A DNA stretch of 64,000 nt from Lichenicola sp965198655 (GCA_965198655.1 OZ240668.1:1922001-1986000), one strand, 5' to 3'; counted from the first letter of the stretch, positions 36,667 through 44,973 are shown. A program made the numbers and translations. Notes: generated from the letters alone by a model not told the origin.

Positions 36667-36961
36667 AGTCCTGGCTGACAATGGAACGGTCGCCGCGGAG
36701 GAGGAGGAGCAACCGCCTCAGGTGAATACACGACACCATGTCGGCGGAACTCGCTCGTCACGATGCAGATCCATGACGACCGCTCGCTTTCCCACGGATA
36801 GCGATGCTGTGACCGTGCTTGATCCGAGCGATCCGGATATCGCCGCTGCACGGAACTATGCAGGTGGCTCCATCGCTTCCGGTTCTAGTCGAAGCGGCAA
36901 ATCACGCTACGCTCGACGACTGCAATCAGATCTTGACTCCAGTCGCAGTGTCACCGGCAAA
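36667..36961 (+). other. Possible displaced toxin-tip remnant
   Basis: In frame with, but upstream of, the next gene, codons at 36680-36772 read NGTVAAEEEEQPPQVNTRHH and VGGTRSSRCRSM. This resembles the linker just before the toxin tip (GGGTAAAEEEVEQTVDTQRG, then VGGRTAGSRRSTI, near 35550-35645). The DNA also shares a GCGGAGGAGGAGG core. Downstream the reading continues as unfamiliar sequence to 36961. Such repeated linkers mark orphan toxin tips added by recombination, but the similarity is short. Confidence 0.35.
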
Positions 36962-36964
36962 GCC

Positions 36965-37432
36965 ATGAAGCTTCAAGTCTTCGTCTATGTGTGCGAACCG
37001 TCAGGACATGAGTTCCAGGCACCCAAGCTGCCATTCAACAGTTATGGAGAGTTTCTACTCCGTGATGAAACTGGTATATCCTTGTCGTATCTAAACGCTT
37101 TTTCAGACCCGACTCTTGCCGAGGTGTCCGGTCTTCTCGAAGCGACACCCGAGATTAGTCACCTGACGGCGAGACAGCGTGGACGCGTACTGCAACGCCT
37201 CTATGGTGAGGTGGCTTGCGATCCCGACGTGGAAGGCAGGCACTTTCACATCGAACAACACCCACGATGCCCAGCATGTTCATCGACGACCATGCGATCC
37301 TGGGATGAGGTCGCTCCCGTCGATTTCGTCGAGGTAGATGCTCCTCTTGTTACACATGTCCGTTGGCGATTGCTTGCTGAAGGTCGGAAAGCCGAGGCGT
37401 TGAAATCCTGGCTGCTGGTGAACCGGTGGTGA
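36965..37432 (+). CDS. Putative immunity-type protein with zinc-ribbon-like cysteines
   Basis: The 155-aa protein starts at MKLQVFVYVCEP, where family-like sequence begins; starts at 36773 and 36722 are possible but add remnant-like sequence. Blocks FQAPKLPFNSYGEFLLRDETG, LSYLNAFSDPTLAEV and ARQRGRVLQRLYGEVACDP precede HPRCPACSSTTMRSW, whose CPAC may be half of a metal site with an earlier Cys. I know similar uncharacterised proteins from toxin-immunity arrays. G+C is clearly lower than in flanking core genes, suggesting recent transfer. No ribosome site is obvious. Confidence 0.55.
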   Translation: MKLQVFVYVCEPSGHEFQAPKLPFNSYGEFLLRDETGISLSYLNAFSDPTLAEVSGLLEATPEISHLTARQRGRVLQRLYGEVACDPDVEGRHFHIEQHPRCPACSSTTMRSWDEVAPVDFVEVDAPLVTHVRWRLLAEGRKAEALKSWLLVNRW

Positions 37433-37527
37433 TCGCGGCTCCATCCCTGCGGCTTCTTCCTGGATGGACTCAAGCCCGCGATGGCCTGTCAGCCTCCAAA
37501 ACCACCGATTTTGGACGATCCTGAGCG

Positions 37528-37980
37528 GTGCCGATGGCGGGTAAGCTCATGCCGGAAGACCGGTTGCAGGCAGCCATAACCGGTCATTGCAAGGCAGGTG
37601 ACGCGTTGGCAGCCGGTGGTGACCACGATGCAGCAATCAAGGAATACAACCAAGCCTGGAAGCTTGTTCCCGATCCAAAAAACGATTGGGAGGCTTCTAC
37701 CTGGATCCTCGCAGCCATCGCGGACTCATGTTTCCATCTCGGGAAGCTCAAGTCTGCCCGCAGCGCGCTTGACTACGCCATGACGTGTCCGGGGGCGATC
37801 GGCAATCCCTTCCTTCATCTTCGTCGCGGTCAGGTCCTGTATGAACAGAATGAGCCGGACGCCGCAGCCAACGAGCTGATGCGCGCCTTCATGGCTGAGG
37901 GACACGAGATCTTCGAGAACGAGGACGAGAAATACCTGAACTTCCTCGCATCACGGGCGGACCTTGGATCTGCCCATTGA
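37528..37980 (+). CDS. TPR-repeat protein, putative immunity gene
   Basis: The 150-aa protein starts at GTG 37528 or ATG 37534. It consists of tetratricopeptide-like helices: KAGDALAAGGDHDAAIKEYNQ, WILAAIADSCFHLGKLKSAR and HLRRGQVLYEQNEPDAANE-like sequence. TPR proteins of this size are frequent members of immunity arrays behind polymorphic toxins. Base composition is lower in G+C than the surroundings, as in the preceding gene, and it closes the accessory block. Confidence 0.6.
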   Translation: MPMAGKLMPEDRLQAAITGHCKAGDALAAGGDHDAAIKEYNQAWKLVPDPKNDWEASTWILAAIADSCFHLGKLKSARSALDYAMTCPGAIGNPFLHLRRGQVLYEQNEPDAAANELMRAFMAEGHEIFENEDEKYLNFLASRADLGSAH

Positions 37981-38062
37981 GCAGCGTGACGCACCGATAG
38001 TACGATCGGGAAGGCGGCAGGGTCCTGTCGGTGGCCCGACGAGCGGAGGTGGAACCTCGCGC

Positions 38063-38221
38063 CTACTCGTACATCCTCGGACGTTCCACCTTGACCCGCT
38101 TCTTCTCGCGCTCGGGCCCAAAGCGGTTGTCGTACCAGCGATACAGCTCGACCCGGAAGTAGTAGAGCCAGATCGACGGCCACACCACGGCCGATATGAC
38201 GATCATGCTCCAGACCAGCAT
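38063..38221 (-). CDS. Small membrane protein, 52 aa
   Basis: One transmembrane helix (MLVWSMIVISAVVWPSIWLYYF) is followed by a short basic cytoplasmic tail (RWYDNRFGPEREKKRVKVER). The hydrophobic-then-basic pattern and G+C-biased third positions support a real gene. AAGGA lies upstream of the ATG at 38221. I do not know the family. The remaining bases up to 38427 hold nothing recognisable. Confidence 0.5.
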   Translation of the reverse strand: MLVWSMIVISAVVWPSIWLYYFRVELYRWYDNRFGPEREKKRVKVERPRMYE

Positions 38222-38427
38222 CGGCTTGATGTCCTTAAGGGCAGAACGAGGGCCGCACGATAGGCGGGATGCCCTCTGGCGGCAATCGGCGCTCCCGGGG
38301 CGGCCGCACGCGCGCTCTTGAAGGCGGAGCCGGGGCAGGGCACAGATGCGCTCCATGAGGCACGTGCCCCGATGAGAATCAGATCGACTCCGCCCGCCCG
38401 GCGGCATCCGGGCTCCGGCCCCCGTCG

Positions 38428-39162
38428 ATGCAGGGCCGGCCGGTGAGCGGTCCGGGCACCTTGTCGGAGCCGCCCGACTGTGCGCCGGTGGTGCCGTCGC
38501 CACGCTCGGCGCTGGACGTGGACGCGGTCAAGGCGGCCTACCAGCGCTGGGCCGGGGTCTATGACGGCGTGTTCGGCGGCATCTCCGCCTTCGGCCGCAG
38601 GCGTGCGGTCGCCTCGGTGAACCGTCTGCCCGGCACGCGCGTGCTGGAGGTCGGAGTCGGCACCGGGCTCGCCCTGCCGCACTACCAGGCGTCCAAGCGG
38701 ATCACCGGGGTCGACCTGTCCGGGGCCATGCTGGCACGCGCCCGGCAGCGGGTGGCGCAGGAGGGCTTGGCCCATGTCGAGGCGCTGCTGGAGATGGACG
38801 CCGAGGCGACCGAGTTCGACGACGGGGCGTTCGACATCGCGGTGGCCATGTTCGTCGCCTCCGTGGTGCCGAACCCGCGCCGGCTGCTGGCGGAGCTGAA
38901 GCGGGTGGTGCGGCCCGGCGGCCACATCCTGTTCGTGAACCACTTCCTCGCCACCGGGGGCCTGCGCCTCGCGGTGGAACGCGGCATGGCACGTGCGTCG
39001 CATTCGCTGGGCTGGCATCCGGATTTCGCCATGGAATCCCTGCTGCCCGAACCCGATCTCAAGGCGGCGCGGGTCGAGCCGGTGCCGCCGTTCGGCCTGT
39101 TCACCCTGGTGACGCTGCAGGTGGCCGGGCAGCAGGGCACCGGTCCGGACGGGCCCGGCTGA
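38428..39162 (+). CDS. SAM-dependent methyltransferase, PmtA-like
   Basis: The 244-aa protein has a class I methyltransferase fold: YQRWAGVYDGVFGGISAFGR before it, then RVLEVGVGTGLALPHY (SAM loop), ITGVDLSGAMLARAR and FDIAVAMFVASVVPNPRRLL. The NHFLATGG and SLGWHPDF blocks resemble Rhodobacter-type phosphatidylethanolamine N-methyltransferase, which makes phosphatidylcholine. The first roughly 30 residues are poorly structured, and a later start is possible. Ubiquinone-type methyltransferases share the fold, so the substrate is moderately certain. Confidence 0.75.
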   Translation: MQGRPVSGPGTLSEPPDCAPVVPSPRSALDVDAVKAAYQRWAGVYDGVFGGISAFGRRRAVASVNRLPGTRVLEVGVGTGLALPHYQASKRITGVDLSGAMLARARQRVAQEGLAHVEALLEMDAEATEFDDGAFDIAVAMFVASVVPNPRRLLAELKRVVRPGGHILFVNHFLATGGLRLAVERGMARASHSLGWHPDFAMESLLPEPDLKAARVEPVPPFGLFTLVTLQVAGQQGTGPDGPG

Positions 39163-39258
39163 GCGCTCGCGCTTCTATGATGCCCGAACTGCGCGCGGAC
39201 GGGTAGCATGCCGCCGCGAAATCCCATGTCCGTGGGGTACTCCTTTCCAAGGAACAGC

Positions 39259-40554
39259 ATGCCGCGTGTGTCGGGCCGTTCGAGCCATCTCCGGACCGGG
39301 ACCGGGTTCATCCTGCTTGCCATCTTGGCCGGGCTGGTCGGCGCCGTGCTGTCCCTGTGCCTGCACGTGCCGTCGCTGATGCAAGGTCCGCACGCCGACG
39401 CCTGGCGCGCCGTCGCCCTGCAGCATGGCCCGATCATGGTCGCCTTCGCCGCGATCCCGGCGCTGCTGGGCGGGTTCGGCACCGCCGTCGTGCCGCTGCA
39501 GGTCGGCGCACCCGACACCGCGTTCCCGCGCCTGGCCGTGCTGTCCCTGCTGCTGACCGCCGGCGGGTTCGCCGCCACCCTGGGCGGGCTGCTGCCGGGC
39601 GCGCCGCCGCTCCTGCCGCTTGGCGCCCTTTACGTGTCCGGCCTCGCGATCCTGCTGTATTCGGCCAACCTGGTGGCCACGATGCTGAACATGCGCGCGC
39701 CGGGCATGAGCCTGGGCGCGATGCCGATGTTCGCCTGGTCTCAGATGATCGCGTCCCTCCTGGCGCTGACCGCGGTGCCGCTGCTGCTGGCGGCCCTGAC
39801 CCTGCTCGCGTCCCGCGGCACCCTGCCGGTGTCGCCGGTGCAGCACCTGTTCCGGTTCCTGGGCAGCCCGGGCGACGCGATCATGATCCTGCCCGGGCTC
39901 GGCCTGGCGAGCGAGATCGTGTCCGGCCTGAGCGGCCGCCCCCTGGCCGGGCGGCGCCTGGTGCTCGCGTCGATGGCGCTGCTGGCTGGCGTCGGCGTGC
40001 TGGACTGGGCGAACCGGCTGCTGTCCGGCACGGTCGGCGGCGGCGACGTGGTGTCGCGCGCGGTGACGATCCTGCCCATGCTGGCGATCCTCGGCTGTTG
40101 GGCCGCCACGCTGTGGCGGGCGCCGCGTGCGCTGTCGATGGTGCGGCAGGTTCCTGGCTTGTTCGCGCTCGGCTTCATGGTCCTGCTGCTGGGCATCGCC
40201 GTGGCGGGCCTGCGCACGGCCGGCCCGCTGCATGACGGACCGGCGTTGGCCGCGGTGTTCGCCCTGTTCGCCGGCGCCTACTGGTGGGTCGGCACCGTCA
40301 CCGGCCGGACCTATCCCGAGCGGCTGGGACGGCTGCAGTTCTGGCTGCTGGCCTCGGGTGCCGGCCTGGCGATGCTGCCGCAGGCGACGCTCGCGGCGGC
40401 GGGCGAGGCGCTGACCAGCCTGTCGGTGCTGATGTTCGCCCTGGTCGTGGTTCTCGCCCTGCTGCGCGGTCGAGCCCTGCCGACCGCGTCGCCGAACTTG
40501 GCCGGTCGGGATCGGCCCGGATCCTCGCGGGTCCGTCCAGGAGCGGTTCGTTGA
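39259..40554 (+). CDS. Cytochrome oxidase subunit I (CtaD) homologue lacking the catalytic metal ligands
   Basis: The 431-aa polytopic protein aligns with CtaD over its length: ALQHGPIMVAFAAIPALLGG, VGAPDTAFPRL, NMRAPGMSLGAMPMFAWSQM, VQHLFRFLG, and near the end FALFAGAYWW and YPERLGRLQFWL. The helix II heme ligand remains (His56 from this start). The Cu-binding HPEVY is SPGDA (Ser203, Ala207), the HH pair is Asn252-Arg253, and the stretch carrying both HFH heme ligands is missing after Leu-His-Asp (325-326). The frame is intact, and ctaB overlaps its stop. AAGGA precedes the ATG at 39259; 39208 is an alternative start. Oxygen reduction is very unlikely. Confidence 0.75.
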   Translation: MPRVSGRSSHLRTGTGFILLAILAGLVGAVLSLCLHVPSLMQGPHADAWRAVALQHGPIMVAFAAIPALLGGFGTAVVPLQVGAPDTAFPRLAVLSLLLTAGGFAATLGGLLPGAPPLLPLGALYVSGLAILLYSANLVATMLNMRAPGMSLGAMPMFAWSQMIASLLALTAVPLLLAALTLLASRGTLPVSPVQHLFRFLGSPGDAIMILPGLGLASEIVSGLSGRPLAGRRLVLASMALLAGVGVLDWANRLLSGTVGGGDVVSRAVTILPMLAILGCWAATLWRAPRALSMVRQVPGLFALGFMVLLLGIAVAGLRTAGPLHDGPALAAVFALFAGAYWWVGTVTGRTYPERLGRLQFWLLASGAGLAMLPQATLAAAGEALTSLSVLMFALVVVLALLRGRALPTASPNLAGRDRPGSSRVRPGAVR

Positions 40555-41474
40555 GCAGTCACGTCGCCTCGCCGGTCGCAGGCGGGCTCGGCACCGAGAC
40601 CCGCGACTGGTTCGCGCTGCTCAAGCCCAGGGTCATGACCCTGGTGGTGTTCACCGGCGCGATCGGCCTGTTCATCGCGCCGGGCCACGTTCATCCGCTG
40701 GTCGCCGCCATCGCCATCCTGTGCATCGCCATCGCCACCGGCGGGGCGGGGGCGATCAACATGTGGTACGACCGCGACATCGACGCGCTGATGCGTCGCA
40801 CCGCCCGTCGCCCGGTGCCGGCGGGACGGATCGCGCCGGACGACGCCCTGGCCTACGGCATCGGGCTCAGCGTGTTCTCGGTGCTGCTGATGGGGCTCGC
40901 CACCAACCGGGTCGCCGCCGTGGCGCTGGCGTTCTCGATCCTGTTCTACGTCGTGGTCTACACCATGTGGCTGAAGCGCTCAACGCCGCAGAACATCGTC
41001 ATCGGCGGCGCCGCCGGCGCCTTCCCGCCGATCATCGGCTGGGCCGCCGCCACCGGACAGATCGGCCTGCTGCCGGTGCTGCTGTTCGCGATCGTGTTCT
41101 TCTGGACGCCGCCGCATTTCTGGGCGCTGTCGCTCTACGCCTGCAAGGACTACGGCGATGCCGGCGTGCCGATGCTGCCGGTGGTCCGCGGCGCGCGCCA
41201 CACCCGCTGGCAGATCCTGCTCTACACCGTGCTGCTGACCGCGACCTCGCTCCTGCCGCCGCTGTTCGGCCTGACCGGCCCGATCTACCTGGTCTCCACC
41301 CTGCTGCTCGACGCCGGGTTCCTCGCCTGCGCGGTGCGCGTGCTGCGCGACCGCCAGGACGGGACCGGCACCAGCCTGACCGACGACAAGCCGGCCCGCC
41401 AGGCGTTCCGCTACTCGCTGCTCTACCTGGCGCTGCTGTTCGTGGCGGTGTGCGTGGACCGGCTTGTCGGCTGA
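40551..41474 (+). CDS. ctaB: Protoheme IX farnesyltransferase
   Basis: The 307-aa UbiA-family membrane enzyme converts heme B to heme O. DWFALLKPRVMTLVVFTG opens it. NMWYDRDIDALMRRTARRP is the first Asp-rich substrate motif, WLKRSTPQNIVIGGAAGAFP and FFWTPPHFWALSLYACKDYG follow, with about nine transmembrane helices. It starts with TTG overlapping the previous stop (TTGA), with AGGAG 7 nt upstream, so it is coupled to the CtaD-like gene. Heme O could serve a bo-type oxidase encoded elsewhere. Confidence 0.95.
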   Translation: MSSHVASPVAGGLGTETRDWFALLKPRVMTLVVFTGAIGLFIAPGHVHPLVAAIAILCIAIATGGAGAINMWYDRDIDALMRRTARRPVPAGRIAPDDALAYGIGLSVFSVLLMGLATNRVAAVALAFSILFYVVVYTMWLKRSTPQNIVIGGAAGAFPPIIGWAAATGQIGLLPVLLFAIVFFWTPPHFWALSLYACKDYGDAGVPMLPVVRGARHTRWQILLYTVLLTATSLLPPLFGLTGPIYLVSTLLLDAGFLACAVRVLRDRQDGTGTSLTDDKPARQAFRYSLLYLALLFVAVCVDRLVG

Positions 41475-41613
41475 GCCGGCCGAGCTCGACGCCGAGGCGC
41501 GCGAGGCCGAGACCCTGCGCCGCCGGCGCGGCCGCAACCGCGCGGTGCTGGCGGTGCTGCTGCTGTTCGCGCTGCTGCTCTATGGGCTGGCGATGGTCAG
41601 GCTAGGCGGCTGA
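41464..41613 (+). CDS. CoxF-like small membrane peptide, 49 aa
   Basis: A TTG start overlaps the ctaB end by 11 nt. The charged N-terminus (AEARE, LRRRRGRNRA) is followed by one transmembrane helix (VLAVLLLFALLLYGLAMVRL). Small proteins of this design follow ctaB in alphaproteobacterial cytochrome oxidase clusters, between ctaB and ctaG. Here ctaG and ctaE are not next to it. Identification rests on size, pattern and position. Confidence 0.6.
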   Translation: MSAEPAELDAEAREAETLRRRRGRNRAVLAVLLLFALLLYGLAMVRLGG

Positions 41614-41872
41614 TCCGATCCTCCGACACCCTGTTGATGGCGCGGGTCCTGTCAAGCAACGAGCGCAGCACCGGCCGGTAGCGGGGATCGACGCCCGCCC
41701 GGCCGGTCAGCATACGCAGCAGCGCGATCTGTCCGGCCTGTTCGAGCCGCATCGCCATGATCGCCAGCCGGGCGCGCTGCTCGGTCAGGGGACGCACGAG
41801 CTGGTCGTCGAGCAGGCGCTGCCGTGCCGAGGCAGCACTCCATCCGATCCGCCCGACCATACCCATGAACAC
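41597..41872 (-). CDS. Hypothetical protein, 91 aa
   Basis: A helical, Arg-rich soluble protein (LLDDQLVRPLTEQRARLAIMA, LEQAGQIALLRML, YRPVLRSLLDRTRAI). It converges on and overlaps the small peptide gene by 17 nt. No known domain was recognised. Amino acid composition is protein-like, but the chance of a spurious frame is real. Confidence 0.4.
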   Translation of the reverse strand: MFMGMVGRIGWSAASARQRLLDDQLVRPLTEQRARLAIMAMRLEQAGQIALLRMLTGRAGVDPRYRPVLRSLLDRTRAINRVSEDRISRLA

Positions 41873-41952
41873 CCCGACGGAACCGCCTTAAGCCATTCCG
41901 GAGCCGTATCGAGAGACGCTCCGTCGCGCAATCGGCTGGAGCGTCGCCAGGC

Positions 41953-43107
41953 TCAGTGCAGGATGATCTCGACGCGACGGTTCTGCGGCTCGCGGGTATT
42001 CGGCCCGGTGGCGACGAGCGGGTGGGTCTCGCCGTAGCCGTGGATGTCGATCGCCGTGCCCGGCACGCCGTCGCGGATCAGCTCGGCCTTGACGCTGGTG
42101 GCGCGGCGGATGGAGAGGCCCTGGTTGTAGCGAGCACCGCGTGCGCCGCCGTGGATGGAGGAGGTGTCGGTGTAGCCGTTCACCTCGATGCGGGTGGTCT
42201 GCACGTGGGTGGAGGCCTGGGCGGCCTGGGCGACGATCTCGCGGGCACGTGCGGTCAGCACCGAGCGGTCCCAGTCGAAGAACACGAGGTAGGTGCGCGC
42301 CTCGGCCGGCGGTGCCGCGGGTGCGACCGGCGGGGGCGGCGGGGGCGGCGGCGGGGCGGTGTCGAAGGCGTAGCGCAGGCCGAACAGGATCGAGTGGTGG
42401 AACACGTTGCCAAACTTTTCCCGACCGCTGCCTTCTGGATTGCCGGTGACCGGGCTGAACACCGTGACCGGAACGCTCGGCAGAGGGTCCGGCAACCCGA
42501 TGAACCGATACTCGATGGTGAACGCCAGTCCCCGCAGGAGCGGGACCGGGACCGAGACCCCCGCGATCGCCTGGTAGGCGAAGCTGCCTACCCGGTAGCT
42601 CCCGCCGTGGGACTCGGGCGGGAAGTGAAATCCCGGCCTGGACGAGTTGATGCCGTCGAATTCCAGCGCCTGGCCGCCCGCGCCCAGGCCCACATACGGC
42701 GTGAATGGCAACGCCACCGGGATGTCGTAGAGTGCGTTGACGAAGCCGCCATACTGCTGCTCGTAGCCGCCGGCACGACGGAACGGAGCGCGTGGATAAA
42801 CGATGTTGCGCACGTGGTCGTTGAGGTAGTTCCCTTCCAGCTCGACCCGCAACCCGTTGCCGAACCCCCAGCCGGCGCTGGCGTCGCCAGAGAATCCAGG
42901 CTGGTCGAGATGCACCGTGCGATCGGGTAAAAGGCTACGAACCGCAGTCAGGGTTTGGTCCTGTTCGAAGTCGATCCCCGCACCCAGGCTGACATACGGT
43001 CCGACTACCGGCGCACTGGCTACCGCCGAGCGGATGGTGGCACCCGCCATCCCGCCTGCAAGAAGCAGGACTGACAGGCTGCGACTGGACCAGTAGGCTG
43101 ACGGCAT
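41953..43107 (-). CDS. OmpA-family outer membrane protein
   Basis: The 384-aa protein has a signal peptide (MPSAYWSSRSLSVLLLAGGM, ending near AVASA). An N-terminal beta-barrel follows (VVGPYVSLGAGIDFEQDQTL, LPFTPYVGLGAGGQALEF, FTIEYRFIGLPDPLPSVPV), then a Pro-rich linker and the C-terminal OmpA domain: VFFDWDRSVLTARAREIVAQ, VNGYTDTSSIHG, SIRRATSVKAELIRDGVP and ENRR-like QNRRVEI, which binds peptidoglycan. It anchors the outer membrane to the wall. The start is placed at MPSAYW; five codons earlier is possible. Confidence 0.9.
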   Translation of the reverse strand: MPSAYWSSRSLSVLLLAGGMAGATIRSAVASAPVVGPYVSLGAGIDFEQDQTLTAVRSLLPDRTVHLDQPGFSGDASAGWGFGNGLRVELEGNYLNDHVRNIVYPRAPFRRAGGYEQQYGGFVNALYDIPVALPFTPYVGLGAGGQALEFDGINSSRPGFHFPPESHGGSYRVGSFAYQAIAGVSVPVPLLRGLAFTIEYRFIGLPDPLPSVPVTVFSPVTGNPEGSGREKFGNVFHHSILFGLRYAFDTAPPPPPPPPPVAPAAPPAEARTYLVFFDWDRSVLTARAREIVAQAAQASTHVQTTRIEVNGYTDTSSIHGGARGARYNQGLSIRRATSVKAELIRDGVPGTAIDIHGYGETHPLVATGPNTREPQNRRVEIILH

Positions 43108-43199
43108 CGGCTGGCACTCCAAGGACGGAGCGCCTATAGCCGGTCAGACCATTCCAGGTCGATAGGGAAACGCAACGACTCGCAGCCGGTCAGCTTTCC

Positions 43200-44681
43200 T
43201 CAGAATCCCAGCGTTTCCGCCGCACCGGCCAGCGTCCTCGCGGCCCCAATCCCGTACAGGCTCGCCAGCCAGCGCCCGACCGTGCGGACCAGACGCTCGT
43301 CCTCGCCCAGCTCGCCGAACAGCGCGGTGATGCCGAGCAGGGGACGGGGATCCGGACCGCCCTTGATCGCCTTCTCGCGCAGGGTCGACGCCAGCGGGTG
43401 ACGGATCTCGATCGCAGCTCCCTGCTCGTCCTCGCCGCGGATCCGACGCATCCAGGCGGCCAGCGCCAGCGCCAGCAGTTCGATGCCGCCACCTTGCGCC
43501 AGCCGGTCGCGGATCGGGTCCACCAGGACGTTGAGCGGCGCGTCGGTGTTGACCCGCTCCACCGTGTCCTTCACCCGCGGGTTGGCGAAGCGCTCGATCA
43601 GGGTGCGCTTGTAGTCGTCGAGGTCGATGCCCGGCACCGGCGACAAGGTCGGCTCGGTTTCGCGCTCCATCAGGGCGGCCATGTAGCGGGTGATCAGCGG
43701 GTCGCGCATCGATTCGTCGATAAAGGTGTAGCCGATCAGCCGTCCCATGCCGGACACCGCCAGGTGGCTGCCGTTGAGCAGGCGCAGCTTCATGAACTCG
43801 TACGGGGTGACGTCGTCGACGAACTGCGCGCCGACCTCCTCCCAGGCCGGACGGCCGGCGACGAAGCGGTCCTCGATCACCCACTGGGTGAAGCGTTCGC
43901 AGAACACCGGCCAGCGGTCGGCGATGCCGTAGTCGCGCGCCAGCGCCGCCACGTCGTCGGCCTGGGTGACCGGGGTGATTCGGTCCACCATGGTGTTGGG
44001 GAACGAGGCGTGGCGCTCGATCCAGTCCGCCAGCGCCCCGTCGCGCAGCCGGGCCAGCGTCAGCACCGCCTCGCGCAGCACGTTGCCGTTGTGCTGGATG
44101 TTGTCGCAGCTCATGGCGGTGAAGGCCGCAGCGCCCGCCGCCATGCGCCGTCGGTACGCTTCGACGATGAGGCCGGGCGCGCTGTGCGGGTGCTCCGGGT
44201 TCTCCAGGTCGCGGGCGATCTGCGGATGCGACGGGTCGAGCCGCTTGGTGGAGCGGTTCAGGCAGTAGCCGTGCTCGGTCACCGTCAGGCTGACGATGCG
44301 TATCTCCGGCCGGTCGATCGCGGCCAGCAGCGGTGCCGCGTCCTCGGCGGTGAACAGTACGTCCACCAGCGAGCCGATCACCGTGACCGTTTCGGCCTCG
44401 GCCGAGCGCTCCACCAGGCTGTACAGCCAGTCCTGGGGCACGAGCGCGTCGAGCATGCGTCGGTCGCCCGGCAGCAGCCCGGCGCCGATGATGCCGAAGT
44501 TCCGCTGGTCCGGTCGGCGCTCGATCAGTTCCTGGGTGTAGCGGGCCATGTGCGCGCGGTGGAAGTTGCCGAGCCCGAGATGGACGATGCCTGCCGTCAG
44601 CGTGGCCGGTTCGAAGCCGGGACGGCGCACCGGCGGCCGAAGGGTGTCCAGGGTCTGCCGGTTGAGCGATTGGGTCTGCAT
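43200..44681 (-). CDS. Mannitol dehydrogenase-family polyol/uronate oxidoreductase
   Basis: The 493-aa NAD-dependent enzyme opens with GIVHLGLGNFHRAHMARYTQE, the Rossmann motif of the family. SLTVTEHGYCLNR and FTAMSCDNIQHNGNVLREA follow, then the signature KLRLLNGSHLAVSGMGRL, where Lys and Asn-His act on the substrate. Relatives include mannitol 2-dehydrogenase, D-arabinitol dehydrogenase and fructuronate reductase; I cannot choose between them. Polyol oxidation would fit the ribulokinase module 22 kb away. The ATG at 44681 starts the conserved fold. Confidence 0.88.
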   Translation of the reverse strand: MQTQSLNRQTLDTLRPPVRRPGFEPATLTAGIVHLGLGNFHRAHMARYTQELIERRPDQRNFGIIGAGLLPGDRRMLDALVPQDWLYSLVERSAEAETVTVIGSLVDVLFTAEDAAPLLAAIDRPEIRIVSLTVTEHGYCLNRSTKRLDPSHPQIARDLENPEHPHSAPGLIVEAYRRRMAAGAAAFTAMSCDNIQHNGNVLREAVLTLARLRDGALADWIERHASFPNTMVDRITPVTQADDVAALARDYGIADRWPVFCERFTQWVIEDRFVAGRPAWEEVGAQFVDDVTPYEFMKLRLLNGSHLAVSGMGRLIGYTFIDESMRDPLITRYMAALMERETEPTLSPVPGIDLDDYKRTLIERFANPRVKDTVERVNTDAPLNVLVDPIRDRLAQGGGIELLALALAAWMRRIRGEDEQGAAIEIRHPLASTLREKAIKGGPDPRPLLGITALFGELGEDERLVRTVGRWLASLYGIGAARTLAGAAETLGF

Positions 44682-44973
44682 GGCGGGACGGTCTCCTCGC
44701 TGTCGCGGGCCGGTTCGCCCGCGCCGGAGGCTCGGGCCGCCTCCATGGAGCGTATACCCTAGAGCAGCATCGGGCTGGGTTGAACCGCATCGCGGGTCCG
44801 CCCGCCTGATAAGGCTGCTCGTCCCTGGAACAAGGAAAAGCGATGGGGCCGCTGCAGGACGGTGATCGGGGGCGCCGGATGCGAGCGGCTCCGGAACACG
44901 TTCCGACGCTCCACGCTCTCCAGCATGCGCGGCGAACGCCAGCCACTCGTCGGCTGGCGCTCGTCCGGATGGA
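44682..44973. other. 292-bp gap with a degenerate hairpin repeat
   Basis: From 44760 the sequence AGAGCAGCATCGGGCTGGGT, ending in CCGCCCGCCTGAT, is a diverged relative of the terminator at 27763-27810 (AGAGCAGCATCAGGCAGGT, ending ACCTGCCTGAT). The gap should also contain the promoter of the mannitol-dehydrogenase-family gene. No further gene was seen. Confidence 0.4.

Noticed and set aside
36722..36964. Treating this stretch as the N-terminus of the CxxC immunity-type protein
   Set aside because: It reads as linker-like and unstructured, while family-like sequence starts at 36965; it is reported instead as a possible toxin-tip remnant.
43398..44762. Plus-strand open frame across the mannitol-dehydrogenase-family gene
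   Set aside because: Antisense shadow; the minus strand carries all family motifs.
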